DNA of 64,000 nt from positions 124,001 to 188,000 of the forward strand of contig JALBWU010000001.1 of assembly GCA_022678445.1 (NCBI GenBank), given 5' to 3'. The DNA is from Candidatus Aramenus sp. CH1. Lineage in GTDB: Archaea; Thermoproteota; Thermoprotei_A; Sulfolobales; Sulfolobaceae. The position numbers and the translations under genes were made by a program. The notes beneath the pieces are model-generated. The model was not told the DNA's origin. It worked only from the letters and a program-made list of their open reading frames with translations, and searched no databases. This document shows, in pieces, positions 1 to 9,491 of the stretch. The stretch's first letter is position 1, and each line of letters opens with the position of its first letter.

Positions 1-1
1 C

Positions 2-688
2 GCCCTCGGAGGGAGGGAGGAGGACGCGTACCCTGGGGCGCTGGCAACGGAGATCCTCCACTCCGCCTCACTCGCACTAGACGACATAGTGGACTACGAC
101 GAGACCAGGAGGGGAAAGAAGGCAGCGTGGGCCGTTTACACAAACAGGAAGGTGATCTTCGTCTCCAACTACTTAATACCGACAGCCCTCAACATCATCT
201 CCCGATACGGTAGCAAGGCCCTCAACATAAGCATAGAGCTCTGGAAGGACACATCAGTGGGGGCACTAAAGGACTTATACGGGGACAAGTCGGAGTACCT
301 CAAGACCATAGAGCTCAAGACGGCCAGCCTCTTCAAGCTTCCGACAATGTTGGCGTCCTTTTCCTCCAAGAGGGAAGACCTTGTGGACAGACTAATTGGC
401 CTAGGGAAGCACTTGGGTATCATATACCAGTTGGTGGACGACTACGTGGACTGCGTCTCTTTGGACAAGGAGAACTTGGTGGGGAGCGCGAGGCAACTCT
501 TCGAGCTCACGCAGGGCAAAGTTGACCCCTTCGTATCCCTTATGGTAGAGGAGCACAAGACGGAGTACTTAAAGGTCCTCGACTCCATTCCGGTATCCCC
601 AGAGCTAAAGGACACCCTGTACGCACTGCCGGACTTTTTGGCGTACGGTCTCCTCTCAGAGGCGGGAATAAAGAATAAAATGTTTTAG
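2..688 (+). CDS. Polyprenyl (geranylgeranyl/farnesyl-type) diphosphate synthase, 5' truncated by window edge
   Basis: The frame is open from base 2, so the start lies upstream of the window; 228 codons are visible and roughly the first 90 of a ~320-residue enzyme are missing. Both aspartate-rich motifs that bind the Mg-diphosphates are seen: DDIVD at visible residues 27-31 and DDYVD at 146-150, and a RRGK stretch follows the first motif as usual. A GTG inside the first motif is not the true start. The family condenses isopentenyl diphosphate onto allylic diphosphates in the cytoplasm, making the C20 chains of archaeal lipids. The chain length of the product cannot be read here because the residues before the first motif are outside the window. 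Two geranylgeranyl-reductase-type flavoproteins lie within 6 kb, consistent with a lipid role. Confidence 0.9.
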   Translation, partial: ALGGREEDAYPGALATEILHSASLALDDIVDYDETRRGKKAAWAVYTNRKVIFVSNYLIPTALNIISRYGSKALNISIELWKDTSVGALKDLYGDKSEYLKTIELKTASLFKLPTMLASFSSKREDLVDRLIGLGKHLGIIYQLVDDYVDCVSLDKENLVGSARQLFELTQGKVDPFVSLMVEEHKTEYLKVLDSIPVSPELKDTLYALPDFLAYGLLSEAGIKNKMF

Positions 689-703
689 GTCGCGTTAAAT
701 CTT

Positions 704-717
704 GGTGAAAAGTCATA
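704..717 (+). promoter_or_regulatory. Ribosome-binding site GGTGA preceding a non-canonical ATA start
   Basis: GGTGA (704-708), complementary to the 16S rRNA 3' end, is followed by a 6-nt spacer and ATA (715-717), after which the frame encodes the expected N-terminus of a RimK-like protein. There is no ATG, GTG or TTG in this frame between the stop at 706-708 and GTG 880. Confidence 0.6.
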
Positions 718-1599
718 AGGATTGCGGTCATCCACGAGTCTCAGAAGGTCACAGAGGCTTCTAAGCAGTTATTACTCGAGATAAAGAACAAGGGCCACGT
801 CGCCTACTACGTTAGGCCTTCAAAGCTGAGTGGTATAATAGAGAAGGACGGGATAACCTTCACCTATGCAGGGAGAGAGGTGAGCTTTGACGGAGGGATC
901 TTGAGGAACTTGGGCTTCATAGTCACTACCGAGCAGTTGATGAAGAGGATAGACGTACTAGAAGAGATGAGGACCTCCGGGGTGTACATAGTAAACAGGC
1001 CCTCTTCCATGTTGCTGGCGAGGGACAAATTCAGGAGCCTAATGGTGCTGAAGAAGAACAACATACCGGTTCCGGAGACTGCGTTAGTGGAGGACCCAAT
1101 TGAGGCAATGAGGCTAACGGAAAAGTGGGGAGAAGTAGTGATAAAGCCCGTGGTAGGGAGCCTCGGCTTGGGCTCGGTAAAGGCCAGCGATCCAGACATT
1201 GCCTTTAGGGTGGCAAAGTCGATCTTGGCCATAAACCAGCCAGTTTACATCCAGAAGTACGTGAAGAAGCCAGGGAGGGACATTAGGGCCTTCGTGGTAG
1301 GGGGCGAAGTGCTGGGGGCGGTCTACAGGATTTCCCCCAACAACTGGAAGACAAACGTGGCTCAAGGCGCAACAACCCAAGTAATGGTGCCACCAAAGGA
1401 GATAGTGGAGCTGAGCGTGAAGGTCAACGAGGTCCTCGGCTTGGAGTACTCCGGCATAGACATAGTGGAGGATTTGGAGGGGGGCTACAAGGTACTAGAG
1501 GTCAACGGAGCTCCCCTTTGGAAGGGGTTCATGACTGCCACGTCCATTAACCCCGCAAAGTACATAGTGGAGCACGTCATAAGAAACGGTAGGAAATGA
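715..1599 (+). CDS. RimK-like ATP-grasp glutamate/amino-acid ligase, apparent ATA start
   Basis: The ATP-grasp fold is recognisable from the conserved PSS..LARDK segment (about residues 96-104), the [10 protein letters not shown] lysine/glycine loop and the C-terminal EVNGAPLW metal-binding motif, as in RimK, LysX and CofF/MptN enzymes that attach amino acids through an acyl-phosphate. The substrate is not deducible. The first ATG/GTG-type start in frame is GTG at 880, which would delete the first 55 residues of the N-terminal domain, although the frame upstream reads convincingly (RIAVIHES, RimK-like). The in-frame stop is at 706-708. A GGTGA ribosome-binding sequence (704-708) sits 6 nt before an ATA codon at 715, giving 294 residues, the normal family length. 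So either ATA initiates here or the base at 717 is a mutation/sequencing error for ATG. Confidence 0.82.
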   Translation: MRIAVIHESQKVTEASKQLLLEIKNKGHVAYYVRPSKLSGIIEKDGITFTYAGREVSFDGGILRNLGFIVTTEQLMKRIDVLEEMRTSGVYIVNRPSSMLLARDKFRSLMVLKKNNIPVPETALVEDPIEAMRLTEKWGEVVIKPVVGSLGLGSVKASDPDIAFRVAKSILAINQPVYIQKYVKKPGRDIRAFVVGGEVLGAVYRISPNNWKTNVAQGATTQVMVPPKEIVELSVKVNEVLGLEYSGIDIVEDLEGGYKVLEVNGAPLWKGFMTATSINPAKYIVEHVIRNGRK

Positions 1600-1645
1600 G
1601 GAAAAAGCAAACCGTCTGAGAAGTGATGTGGAGCTCTCGCCCTGA

Positions 1646-2104
1646 TCACTCCTCGAACATCCTTTTTTCCTTGATAGTCCTCAACACGAACATGGTGTAA
1701 GTTGAGGTCACGCCGGGCATGTTGCCTATCCTGTCCAGCACCTTTGCCAACTCCTCTTTGGCGCTCACTCTGACCTTGAGTAGAGCGTAGTACTCCCCAG
1801 TGACGTCGTATATCTCGTAGACCTCCTTCATGTTCCCTATCTCCCTGAGCACCTCTTCGTACCTCTTTGGATCTGCCTTTATGAGGACGAAGGCAAGGAC
1901 GTTTAACCCCACCTTCTCCAAGTTGACGTCTATAGTGAAGGTCCTTATAACCCCTGACTCCCTGAGCCTCCTGACCCTCATGTGGATGGTCGACTCGCTT
2001 AGGTTGAGCATCTTAGCTAGCTTCGAGTAAGATATCCTAGAGTCCTGTTGGAGTATGTTCAGGATTTTCTTGTCGACGTCGTCTAGGTAGTAAAAATCGT
2101 TCAT
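1646..2104 (-). CDS. Lrp/AsnC-family transcriptional regulator
   Basis: 152 residues. An N-terminal winged helix-turn-helix (about residues 8-55, with the [19 protein letters not shown] recognition region) is followed by a RAM/ACT-like effector domain (about 70-140), the standard Lrp layout and length. Such proteins form dimers or octamers and bind DNA, often responding to amino acids; the ligand and targets cannot be told from sequence. It is the last gene of a three-gene minus-strand operon: its ATG overlaps the stop of the flavoprotein gene in a TAATG junction, so the two are translated together, which suggests that the regulator controls this operon or lipid/redox genes nearby. That functional link is inference. 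Confidence 0.93.
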   Translation of the reverse strand: MNDFYYLDDVDKKILNILQQDSRISYSKLAKMLNLSESTIHMRVRRLRESGVIRTFTIDVNLEKVGLNVLAFVLIKADPKRYEEVLREIGNMKEVYEIYDVTGEYYALLKVRVSAKEELAKVLDRIGNMPGVTSTYTMFVLRTIKEKRMFEE

Positions 2105-3093
2105 TAAAATATCATCCTCCCGAATAATTTAAGCAGATCTATTTTACTGAACTCGCCCATGGAGAACTTTATTACCAACTCAGGGTCAGCCTTCAGTAAT
2201 ACCCTTTCAAGTCCCTTGACTGAGTTTGTCCTCTTGGCGTGGGCTATTACCCTCGCATGAACCTTTAGACTGGAGTAGAGCTGGCTGGACGTGAACTCCT
2301 TCCTGAAGTCCTTACCCTCCAGGATGGACTTGGCCATTATCTTAGAGGAGATTATGGAAGGCCTTATCCCCTCGCCCGTGACCGCGTACACTGTGCCCAA
2401 GGCCTCCCCCACGTAGTCACCGTTAAGCCTCTCCTCCACTATGCCATAGTCGTTCACCCTGGCCCCTTGGAAGCCCTTTACCCTCCCCTTGAGTATGGTC
2501 TTTAGCCTCTCCTTTAGGAAGTTTACGTCTGCGTAACCCCCTATGCCTATTTTAGCTCCATCCCTCTCCGGGAAGACCCAACCGTAGCCCAGGAGGTCGG
2601 AATAGAAGTACATCTCCACTATTTCGGGGTCAATGTTATAGTCGGTCATGTACTGTATCGCGGGTATCGTGTACTCCTTAGGCAGGGAGTAGTGCCCTGT
2701 GGCGTATATCACCTTATCTGCCTTTAGCTCTTCCCCGTTGACGAAAACCTTTCCGTTCTTCGTCACCACCTTGGCGTTGAACTTAACGTCAACCTTCTCC
2801 GCCAAGAGCTTAAGGAACAGCGGCTTGTCAACTATGTAGCCGAGCTTCGACTTCTTCCCCACTTCGTACAGCAACTTGTTGTCTAGGTATACCCTAAACC
2901 CCTTGATCTCGCTTATGACGCTCTCCTTTGAAACGTCTATTACCTTGTCTATGTCTGAGAGCACCCCCCACGCACAGGGCTTAACGCCCAAGGTGGAGAG
3001 GCCCTCGTATACTGTGACCTCGTGCTTGGAGCCCCTTAGGAAGTAGGCTAGCGATATCCCGGCTGGCCCTCCTCCCACTACTGCAATCTGCAT
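2104..3093 (-). CDS. FAD-dependent oxidoreductase of the geranylgeranyl reductase family
   Basis: 329 residues. Starts with a Rossmann FAD motif (VGGGPAG, residues 5-11), then a KPCAWG segment that corresponds to the KPCGDG loop of geranylgeranyl reductases, and a C-terminal GEGIRPS motif that contacts the flavin. It is shorter than the true digeranylgeranylglycerophospholipid reductase at 5459 and diverges from it, so it is a paralog whose substrate may be another isoprenoid (for example quinone side chain or polyprenol). It lies 7 nt after a small membrane protein gene and overlaps the Lrp gene by one base. Flavoprotein assignment is firm; the substrate is unknown. Confidence 0.8.
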   Translation of the reverse strand: MQIAVVGGGPAGISLAYFLRGSKHEVTVYEGLSTLGVKPCAWGVLSDIDKVIDVSKESVISEIKGFRVYLDNKLLYEVGKKSKLGYIVDKPLFLKLLAEKVDVKFNAKVVTKNGKVFVNGEELKADKVIYATGHYSLPKEYTIPAIQYMTDYNIDPEIVEMYFYSDLLGYGWVFPERDGAKIGIGGYADVNFLKERLKTILKGRVKGFQGARVNDYGIVEERLNGDYVGEALGTVYAVTGEGIRPSIISSKIMAKSILEGKDFRKEFTSSQLYSSLKVHARVIAHAKRTNSVKGLERVLLKADPELVIKFSMGEFSKIDLLKLFGRMIF

Positions 3094-3100
3094 AAAAATA

Positions 3101-3601
3101 TCACTCTTTAAAGTACAAATAAGCTATTATTCCTAGCGTAATAAACCCGGAATACAAGACTATAAGCTCGTAGAAGTTGTGGAAGAACCTCCCTATTATC
3201 GCCCCTATTATCACCACGATCAACATGGCCACGTAGCCGTTGCCGAACTTGATCAAGTCGACCCTCAAGAGGTTGCCGATCAAGGGCCTTAACAGGAACG
3301 CTAGGCTAACCACGAACGGTATGGAAAAGGCCAACGTCACTAGGGCGTAGTCCTTTGGCTTCATTGGGAGGTCTAGGAATACCGCCAAGCCTAGGCCAAA
3401 GGCGAATATCCCCGTGAAGAACGTGGACACCACGGCGTTGTTCAGGCTTTCCCAAGGCTTGTACTGGAGGAACAGGTAGAGGGCTATAACAAAGCCCACA
3501 ACAGACCCACCTACAAAACCGTAGAAGGAACGGACGAAGGCAGGGATAGCAGGCAATAACACGAGTAGGATGGCGATTGACGTAGTTTGCCACTGCTTCA
3601 T
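3101..3601 (-). CDS. Small polytopic membrane protein of unknown function
   Basis: 166 residues, about five to six hydrophobic segments separated by short polar loops, no recognisable catalytic motif. It is the first gene of the operon with the flavoprotein and Lrp genes. The start ATG has an A/T-rich element (about 3622-3632 read on the minus strand) near the usual TATA distance, so a leaderless mRNA is likely. Its position next to a lipid-type reductase suggests a membrane or lipid role, but nothing in the sequence proves that. Confidence 0.75.
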   Translation of the reverse strand: MKQWQTTSIAILLVLLPAIPAFVRSFYGFVGGSVVGFVIALYLFLQYKPWESLNNAVVSTFFTGIFAFGLGLAVFLDLPMKPKDYALVTLAFSIPFVVSLAFLLRPLIGNLLRVDLIKFGNGYVAMLIVVIIGAIIGRFFHNFYELIVLYSGFITLGIIAYLYFKE

Positions 3602-3657
3602 CTTGGTCGTTGGTTAATAGTTAACAAAAATAAAAATATCTAATGGTAATATAACGC
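3602..3657. promoter_or_regulatory. Divergent promoter region (membrane protein / isoaspartyl peptidase)
   Basis: A 56-bp gap between two outward-facing starts contains one A/T tract (about 3622-3641). Read on the plus strand it places a TATA-like element about 26 nt before GTG 3658, and on the minus strand a weaker one about 26 nt before the ATG at 3601. Both mRNAs would be leaderless. Confidence 0.55.
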
Positions 3658-4470
3658 GTGAAGTACAGTCAGCCAGTCCTCCTAGTCCACGGAGGCGCGG
3701 GGAGCTGGAAGGAAAGGGAACACGACGTCGTCCTAAGGGAAATAAGGCGGGCCCTAGATTACGGCTACGATTTCTTTTCCAAGGGGAGCGCTATTGAGGC
3801 GGTGGTGGAGAGCATAGCGTACATGGAGGACTCGGGTTACTTTGACGCTGGCAAGGGTAGCTACAAGAACGCGTTGGGCGAGGTCGAGATGGACGCGGGG
3901 ATAATGCACGGCAACGCCATGAGGGTGGGGGCAGTGGCCTCAGTGAAGGTGAAGAACCCCATAAGGGAGGCCCTAAAGGTCATGTTAGACGGCAGGCACG
4001 TGCTCATGACGGGGAAGGTTGAGGAGGCGTTGACCATTGGCAGGGGGCTCCACGACGGGGATACGGTCGGGGCAGTGGCGCTGGACAAGGACGGGAACCT
4101 CGTGGCTGGCACGAGCACTGGCGGGATAAAGGGGAAGTTGCCCGGCAGGGTAGGCGACTCCCCTATTCCCGGGGCTGGCTACTACGCGACGAGCAACGTT
4201 GCAGTTTCCTCCACGGGGATAGGGGAAATCATACTGAGGGTTCTGCCAGCGAAGGAAGTCGACATACTGGTGTCCATGGGGTTCACTGTGGAGGACAGCG
4301 TGAGGAGCGTGGTCAACAAGGTGACGGAGCTCTTTGGGAAGGACAACTTGGGTATGATAGCCATAGACAGTAGGGGCCACGCTACTGCGTTCTTCAACAC
4401 CAAGGGTATGCCTAGAGGAATTAAATACCCCGGAGGAGAAAAGATTCTCTTGTTTGAAGGTGAAATCTAA
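3658..4470 (+). CDS. Isoaspartyl peptidase / plant-type L-asparaginase (Ntn hydrolase)
   Basis: 270 residues, GTG start. The N-terminal VHGGAGSW motif, the autoprocessing/catalytic threonine in HDGDTVG (Thr136) and the GTSTGG loop (151-156) are the hallmarks of the Ntn-hydrolase asparaginase-2 family. The precursor cleaves itself before Thr136 to give alpha and beta chains, and the enzyme removes beta-aspartyl residues formed by protein ageing, a useful activity in hot acid. Length is slightly short for the family (~300). Its stop overlaps the next ATG by one base (TAATG), so it is coupled to the phosphoesterase-like gene. Confidence 0.93.
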   Translation: MKYSQPVLLVHGGAGSWKEREHDVVLREIRRALDYGYDFFSKGSAIEAVVESIAYMEDSGYFDAGKGSYKNALGEVEMDAGIMHGNAMRVGAVASVKVKNPIREALKVMLDGRHVLMTGKVEEALTIGRGLHDGDTVGAVALDKDGNLVAGTSTGGIKGKLPGRVGDSPIPGAGYYATSNVAVSSTGIGEIILRVLPAKEVDILVSMGFTVEDSVRSVVNKVTELFGKDNLGMIAIDSRGHATAFFNTKGMPRGIKYPGGEKILLFEGEI

Positions 4471-5006
4471 TGAAGCTACTAGTCATGAGCAACATAAGGT
4501 TCCCCGAGCCTCACATAGAGAGCACGCTCTCGTCAATAGTGAAGAAGGAGGAGCCCGAGGTAATAGTCCTCAACGGCGACACCACTCAGTGCTACTGGGA
4601 CTACGAGTGCCCAAGGGTAATAGACGTCCTGTACGTGATTAGGAGCATAGCGCCGTGGGCACAGATAGTCTACATCCAGGGGGACATGGACCCCCACGCC
4701 ATCAAGTGCATCATGGCAGAACCGAGGTACAGGGAGGAAATAATAGGCACTACCATGTACGTGGCCGACGTTTCCTCGGTTAAGTACTACATAATGCACG
4801 GGCACCAGGGGGAGGTTGATCAATTGAGGAAAGACCTGAAGGCGGGGCCGTGGGACTGGATAGTTGTAGGCCAGCAAAAGAGGCTGGAAATAGACAAGTT
4901 GGCCAGGGTCATCTACACGGGAGGGATAACCAGGGAGTTCCCGCAGGAGACCAGGGGCTACTTGGTCATAACCGACTCCAACCACTACATAAGGACGCTT
5001 AGCTAA
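4470..5006 (+). CDS. Metallophosphoesterase-like protein, divergent
   Basis: 178 residues. Fold-level motifs resemble calcineurin-type phosphoesterases of the YfcE/MJ0936 size class: NGDTTQ (residues 35-40), QGDMDPH in place of GNHD, and HGHQGE for the final metal-binding His pair. The first D-x-H metal motif is replaced by S-N-I-R-F, so one metal site may be altered. It is translationally coupled to the isoaspartyl peptidase. Activity is therefore uncertain: it may be a phosphodiesterase with changed metal use or a binding protein. Confidence 0.6.
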   Translation: MKLLVMSNIRFPEPHIESTLSSIVKKEEPEVIVLNGDTTQCYWDYECPRVIDVLYVIRSIAPWAQIVYIQGDMDPHAIKCIMAEPRYREEIIGTTMYVADVSSVKYYIMHGHQGEVDQLRKDLKAGPWDWIVVGQQKRLEIDKLARVIYTGGITREFPQETRGYLVITDSNHYIRTLS

Positions 5007-5008
5007 AC

Positions 5009-5016
5009 GTTTTTAA
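5009..5016 (+). promoter_or_regulatory. TATA box for the 126-aa protein gene
   Basis: GTTTTTAA at 5009-5016, about 25 nt before the ATG at 5038, the spacing of leaderless archaeal promoters. Confidence 0.5.
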
Positions 5017-5037
5017 CTCGTCGGGTTTTACCCCTTT

Positions 5038-5418
5038 ATGGAATCCGATTACAGGCCAGTTGTAGCCATATTCTCCGCGAAGCTCGAAGAGAACACAGAC
5101 TTCTTCAGGACTTTGTTAAGGGAAGTGAGGGCTTTGAAGGGCAAGAAGATCATCGTGCACGTCTTAGAAGACGTGGAGTACTGGGACTTCTTGGCGTCGA
5201 CAAGGGAGGCGATACTGGACAACATAGACCTCGGGCTCGAGATCTACGTCTGGAGGACGAGCGACTTGGACAAGATGCTCAAGAAGGTACAAGAGGAGAA
5301 GGACATTAAGGGGGTCATAATGGTCTGCGGTGAAGAGAACAAGTACGCGTTGAGGAAGGTGCTAGACAGCTTACCGAACTCAGTAAAGGCAAATATGCTC
5401 AAGGACTTATGTAAGTAA
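5038..5418 (+). CDS. Conserved-looking hypothetical protein (126 aa)
   Basis: Not recognised. The sequence is soluble, mixed alpha/beta (strands [28 protein letters not shown] separated by helices), so a small Rossmann-like or CheY-like fold is plausible, but no motif supports a function. A TTTTTAA element at 5010-5016 is centred 25 nt before the ATG, so transcription is probably leaderless from its own promoter. The geranylgeranyl reductase gene begins 40 nt downstream on the same strand. Confidence 0.7.
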   Translation: MESDYRPVVAIFSAKLEENTDFFRTLLREVRALKGKKIIVHVLEDVEYWDFLASTREAILDNIDLGLEIYVWRTSDLDKMLKKVQEEKDIKGVIMVCGEENKYALRKVLDSLPNSVKANMLKDLCK

Positions 5419-5458
5419 TTTTTTAATATTGAAAGCCAAAAAAGAGAGGCGAAATATC

Positions 5459-6805
5459 TTGAACAACTACGACGTGTTAATTATTGGAGGAGGTTTCGCG
5501 GGTGCTACTTCTGCGTGGCACCTCGCAAAGAAGGGACTAAAAGTCCTCCTCATAGACAGCAAGCCTTGGAACAGGATAGGGGACAAGCCCTGTGGTGACG
5601 CTGTAAGCAAGGATCACTTCGACAACTTAGGCATGCCCTATCCTGAAGGAGAACAGCTCGAGCAGAAGATCCAGGGGATCAAGATTTACAGCCCCGACAA
5701 CGAGACAATGTGGAAAGTTGACGGTGAGGGGTTCGAGATAAACGCCCCGGCCTACACCCAGAGGCTACTTAGGGAGGCCCAGGACAGGGGCGTAGAGGTC
5801 ATGGATCAGACAACCGCTATGAAGCCCATATTTGAAGACGGCTTCATAAGGGGCGCGGTTATCTTCGACAGGAGGAGGGAACAGCAGACTGAGGTCAAGG
5901 CGAAGGTCGTGATAGAGGCAACTGGGTACTCTATGAGCTTCAGGAGCAAGTTGCCACAGGAGCTCCCCGTAAGTGAGTTACTTGACGACAGGGACTCTGA
6001 CATAGCCTACAGGGAGGTGGGAATAACAAAGGACGAGATCGAGGACCCAGGGTACTTGAGGATATTCATAAACCAGAAGGCATCACCTGGAGGTTACTGG
6101 TGGTACTTCCCCAAGGGCAAGGACAAGGTCAACGTAGGTCTTGGAATCCAGGGTGGAATGGGTTACCCCAGTATATACACGTATTACCAGAAGTACTTGA
6201 AGGACTACGCCCCAGACCTAGACAGGGTAGTGGTAAAGGGAGGGGCCCTTGTCCCCACTAGGAGACCCATATCGACCCTCGTCTGGAACGGCATAATAGT
6301 GGTAGGGGACTCCGCCTTTACCGCTAACCCAGTACACGGAGGAGGGAAGGGCTCGGCCATGATATCCGGGTTCTGCGCAGCTAAGGCCGTGCTCAACGCC
6401 TTCGAGGTGGGCGACTTCTCTGCAGAGTCCCTATGGGAGACCAACATATGCTACAACGAGAGGTACGGGGCAAAGCAGGCTAGCCTAGAGCTGTTCAGGA
6501 GGTTCCTCCAGAGGCTCTCCGACGACGAGATAAACTACGGCATGAAGAAGAGGGTGATAAGGGAAGAGGACCTGCTGGAGACGAGCCTCAAGGGAGACCT
6601 ACAGCTCTCCGTTGTGGACAAGGCCATGAGGGTCATCTCCGCCCTAGGCAAGCCCTCCCTGCTCTTCAAGCTCAAGACCGTGGCAGAGTACATGAAGGAG
6701 ATGAAGTCCATCTACAAGGAGTACCCGAGGAACCCCAAGGAACTCCCCATGTGGAAGGCAAGAGTAGAAAACGCGCTCTCACAGTTTGAGCAGAGCATAA
6801 AGTGA
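5459..6805 (+). CDS. Digeranylgeranylglycerophospholipid / geranylgeranyl reductase
   Basis: 448 residues from TTG 5459. The protein saturates the double bonds of geranylgeranyl chains to give phytanyl/biphytanyl membrane lipids. Features: FAD motif GGGFAG near the N-terminus, the [12 protein letters not shown] loop carrying the conserved cysteine, the substrate-cavity motif [10 protein letters not shown], and the [19 protein letters not shown] motif. It closely matches my recollection of the structurally known Sulfolobus acidocaldarius enzyme along its whole length. A longer frame begins at TTG 5429, but the later TTG is preceded by GAGAGG at about 9 nt and gives the family N-terminus. The 3' end overlaps the convergent DUF2070 gene by 27 bp. 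Confidence 0.93.
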   Translation: MNNYDVLIIGGGFAGATSAWHLAKKGLKVLLIDSKPWNRIGDKPCGDAVSKDHFDNLGMPYPEGEQLEQKIQGIKIYSPDNETMWKVDGEGFEINAPAYTQRLLREAQDRGVEVMDQTTAMKPIFEDGFIRGAVIFDRRREQQTEVKAKVVIEATGYSMSFRSKLPQELPVSELLDDRDSDIAYREVGITKDEIEDPGYLRIFINQKASPGGYWWYFPKGKDKVNVGLGIQGGMGYPSIYTYYQKYLKDYAPDLDRVVVKGGALVPTRRPISTLVWNGIIVVGDSAFTANPVHGGGKGSAMISGFCAAKAVLNAFEVGDFSAESLWETNICYNERYGAKQASLELFRRFLQRLSDDEINYGMKKRVIREEDLLETSLKGDLQLSVVDKAMRVISALGKPSLLFKLKTVAEYMKEMKSIYKEYPRNPKELPMWKARVENALSQFEQSIK

Positions 6806-8365
6806 GGAAAAGAGGAAGAGGAGGACGTAAGAGGACGCTATGGGTATCCAGAAAGTCCTCAAGGTATAGTTGCCCACTTTTTCCAGCCCCTCCACCATTG
6901 CCGATATTATCTTACCTATAACTTTCGTCTTAACCTTTGTCACCTTCTGTGAAGAGTCGACTTCCCTCATCTTGCTGAGGGCGTCAAGGGTCAGCTTGTA
7001 GGAGAGATCCACGAGGGAGGGACAGGGCTGAGAAGGGGTGTAGAGGTTGCCCAAACTAGTCCCAGTGCACGAGTGGTCGTCTGGGGTCACTAGGATAGCC
7101 CTGTCCACGAGTCCAGCAAGCTTCCCGTATACTTGCTCCTTCAACTCTCTTGACGCGTTGTTGCCGTACACGTACACTATGGCCACCTTCTTCTCCTCGT
7201 CACTAAAGACAAACACCTTGACCTTCCTCGAGCAAAGTCCCTCGCACTCCTTGTCTAATGATCCCTCTGAGTAGGCAAACAGGAGGGGCCTCCTCCTTCC
7301 CTCTCTCCTCCTCCTGACGAAGCTCTTCAGCTGGGATATCTCTTCCTTGGAGAAATCCTCCACAAGCGACTCGTTGTGGCAGTCAACCAAGAAATTGTTG
7401 TTAGCGATCATGTCCTTCCAGAGGGAAGTGGGGAGGTCGTCTATGCCCTTCCCTGGTCTCTCCACAAAGGTCAAGGAGGACTTGTCAAAGGACAAAGTGG
7501 TCAACCTAAAGCTCCCTATGTCGTTAAACCTTATGCCGTAAAACTCGTTCTCCTCCATATCCTCTAACGCTTTGGACACCTTGGATATGACCTCTAGGGA
7601 GTACTTCCTGGACGGGACGTCGATGTCATGGCTCCCCGGTCCATGAAAGGCCGTAGAGTCATTTACCTTTTCCTCTAGGTCGTACGGGAAGTAGGAGCTA
7701 CCCACGGTGCCGTACAACCCGTAGTGGACTTCCGGCACGACGAGCTTTTGTCCGTCGACCTTCAAGACGTATACGTGGGCGTAGTAGGGGATGGAGATCT
7801 TCTCGAGGAAGTTCTCTACCTCTGCCTCCCTCTTGTAGTTAATAGCCCTTATGAAGGGTCTTACGACGTTCATGGACGAGATGCCTATGACCTTAAGGCC
7901 CTTCCTGTTAATTGAGTAAATGTAAAAGCTCGTCAGCAAGGCCACAGCGATTACGTAAGCGTAGAAGATCCAGTCCTTGGTAAGGGTTACTAACAAGGGG
8001 AAGAAGGTAGCCGAAGTCGAGAGTAATATTGCCTTTGTCTCCTTGTAGTCAATAAGGAGGGGGTAGTCTACTAGGGGGAGGAAAGTCCCAAAAGAGTAAA
8101 GGAAATATGCAGGGAAGAGCGAGAAGACCAAGTAGATGAAGGAGAATATAGTGGAAAGGGCTACAACTGTGCGCCACTTTAACCTGAAAACCAACAAAAG
8201 GGCGAAGAGGTAAGCGAAAAAGGACAGGGCAAAGTCGATGCCTATCTCTATTCCCCTTGCCAACACCAACGCCCACTCAACTCCGTTTACCCCAACTAGT
8301 ACTTCGTTGCTGGGTAACCTTATCATCTTGGAGTAGAACTTTCTGGTAACTTTTTCTGAATCCAC
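6779..8365 (-). CDS. DUF2070-family archaeal membrane protein
   Basis: 528 residues, GTG start. The N-terminal ~180 residues hold about six transmembrane helices; a long soluble domain follows with the conserved segments [25 protein letters not shown] and TPDDHSCTG, and one more helix ends the protein. These His/Asp-rich motifs are typical of the DUF2070 family (from memory), whose function is unknown but whose histidines suggest a metal-dependent hydrolase-like domain. A TATA element (8388-8395, minus strand) is centred about 26 nt before the start. The gene converges on the geranylgeranyl reductase. Confidence 0.8.
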   Translation of the reverse strand: MDSEKVTRKFYSKMIRLPSNEVLVGVNGVEWALVLARGIEIGIDFALSFFAYLFALLLVFRLKWRTVVALSTIFSFIYLVFSLFPAYFLYSFGTFLPLVDYPLLIDYKETKAILLSTSATFFPLLVTLTKDWIFYAYVIAVALLTSFYIYSINRKGLKVIGISSMNVVRPFIRAINYKREAEVENFLEKISIPYYAHVYVLKVDGQKLVVPEVHYGLYGTVGSSYFPYDLEEKVNDSTAFHGPGSHDIDVPSRKYSLEVISKVSKALEDMEENEFYGIRFNDIGSFRLTTLSFDKSSLTFVERPGKGIDDLPTSLWKDMIANNNFLVDCHNESLVEDFSKEEISQLKSFVRRRREGRRRPLLFAYSEGSLDKECEGLCSRKVKVFVFSDEEKKVAIVYVYGNNASRELKEQVYGKLAGLVDRAILVTPDDHSCTGTSLGNLYTPSQPCPSLVDLSYKLTLDALSKMREVDSSQKVTKVKTKVIGKIISAMVEGLEKVGNYTLRTFWIPIASSYVLLFLFSSLYALLKL

Positions 8366-8395
8366 GATTTAATGACAACTGTGGGGGTTTAAATT
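8366..8395. promoter_or_regulatory. Overlapping divergent promoters
   Basis: Only 29 bp separate GTG 8365 (minus) and TTG 8395 (plus). A GATTTAAT-type TATA at about 8366-8373 lies 26 nt before TTG 8395, and an ATTTAAAC TATA (minus strand, 8388-8395) lies 26 nt before GTG 8365. Each TATA box therefore covers the other gene's transcription start. Confidence 0.55.
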
Positions 8396-8685
8396 TGGTA
8401 GAGCTAAAGGCTGAGGAGGTCGGCGTAAAGAAGGTCATACACAATAGCTTAAACGACTGCGACCTCTTCGTGCTCAGGGGAGAAGGGGAGGAGTACCTCC
8501 TCTTCCTGTTTAGGGGTAAAGTCACCTACTTCAAGGTCATGCCTCCCTTTCCAGGGAGGTGGGACTGCTACGACGCCCTCTACAGCCCCTGGGGCCTCTA
8601 CGGCTTCGTCTTCGACGAAAAACAATTAAGCGCTAAAGTAAAGGAGAGGCTCGAGGAGTTGAGGAGAGTTGTTAAGGGACTATGA
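8395..8685 (+). CDS. Hypothetical protein (96 aa) upstream of HAD hydrolase
   Basis: Not recognised. Soluble, with a beta-rich first half ([24 protein letters not shown]) and a charged C-terminal helix. TTG start, probably leaderless. The last 17 nt overlap the start of the HAD phosphatase gene, which indicates coupled translation and supports it being real despite its size. Confidence 0.6.
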   Translation: MVELKAEEVGVKKVIHNSLNDCDLFVLRGEGEEYLLFLFRGKVTYFKVMPPFPGRWDCYDALYSPWGLYGFVFDEKQLSAKVKERLEELRRVVKGL

Positions 8686-9460
8686 GTTGATCATAAGCGA
8701 CGTAGATGGAGTCATTGTAAGGGAAGGGGAGCCCATCTGGGAAAACCTCTCCGTTATGAGGAGGCTGATGGAGGAGAGGAAGAAGGTCGTATTCGTCACG
8801 AACAACTCCGGGTTCAGCAGAGTTATCCTGGCAAGACAGCTCAGCTACTTGGGCCTAAAGGTAACGCCCAACAACATAATCACCAGTGGACTAGCTGCTG
8901 CCATCTACATGAAGAGGCGCATGAACGTGGGATCCGTCTTCGTTATCGGGGAGGAAGGACTAATAGAGGAGATGAGGAACTTCGGCTTCAAGGTGATGTA
9001 CATGAGCGAGGTAGAGGAGAACACCCCAGACGCGGTAGTCTTGGGACTAGACAGGCTGAGCACTTACGACAAGCTCTCCGCAGGGATGAGGTGCATAGCC
9101 AGGGGGTCCAAGTTCGTGGTAACTAACATGGACAGGCTCTGGCCTTCGAAGGACGGGCTGAAGCTGGGGGCCGGGGCCCTAGCCAGCGCGATCATCTATG
9201 CGCTGAACAGGAGCCCGGACTTCATAGCCGGGAAGCCCAACAAGTGGATCATAGACGTGGCCATGGAGATCTCCGGGATAAGGGACTTGAGTAAGGTGGT
9301 GGTCATAGGCGACCAGCTGGAGACTGACATAAGGATGGGGAACTCCATTGGGGCCGACACGGTCTTGGTGCTCACGGGAATAGCAAAGAAGGAGGACGTT
9401 GAGAGGAGCGACGTAAAGCCCAAGATCGTTGTAGACAATCTCTCAGAAATTTCTGACTAA
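8669..9460 (+). CDS. HAD-superfamily phosphatase, NagD-like (subfamily IIA)
   Basis: 263 residues, TTG start overlapping the upstream gene. All HAD motifs are visible: nucleophile/acid DVDGVI (Asp11, Asp13), motif II in FVTNNSG, the lysine in AGKPNKW and the acidic GDQLETDI motif. The C2-type cap between about residues 75 and 180 places it with NagD/4-nitrophenylphosphatase/phosphoglycolate phosphatases. It dephosphorylates small phosphorylated metabolites; the substrate is unknown. Confidence 0.9.
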   Translation: MLRDYELIISDVDGVIVREGEPIWENLSVMRRLMEERKKVVFVTNNSGFSRVILARQLSYLGLKVTPNNIITSGLAAAIYMKRRMNVGSVFVIGEEGLIEEMRNFGFKVMYMSEVEENTPDAVVLGLDRLSTYDKLSAGMRCIARGSKFVVTNMDRLWPSKDGLKLGAGALASAIIYALNRSPDFIAGKPNKWIIDVAMEISGIRDLSKVVVIGDQLETDIRMGNSIGADTVLVLTGIAKKEDVERSDVKPKIVVDNLSEISD

Positions 9461-9462
9461 AG

Positions 9463-9470
9463 TTTATATT
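9463..9470 (+). promoter_or_regulatory. TATA box of the succinate dehydrogenase operon
   Basis: TTTATATT, centred 25.5 nt before ATG 9492. This favours the third candidate start (ATG 9492) over TTG 9483 and ATG 9486 and a leaderless sdhA mRNA. Confidence 0.65.
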
Positions 9471-9491
9471 TTTTAAACTGACTTGATGCAT

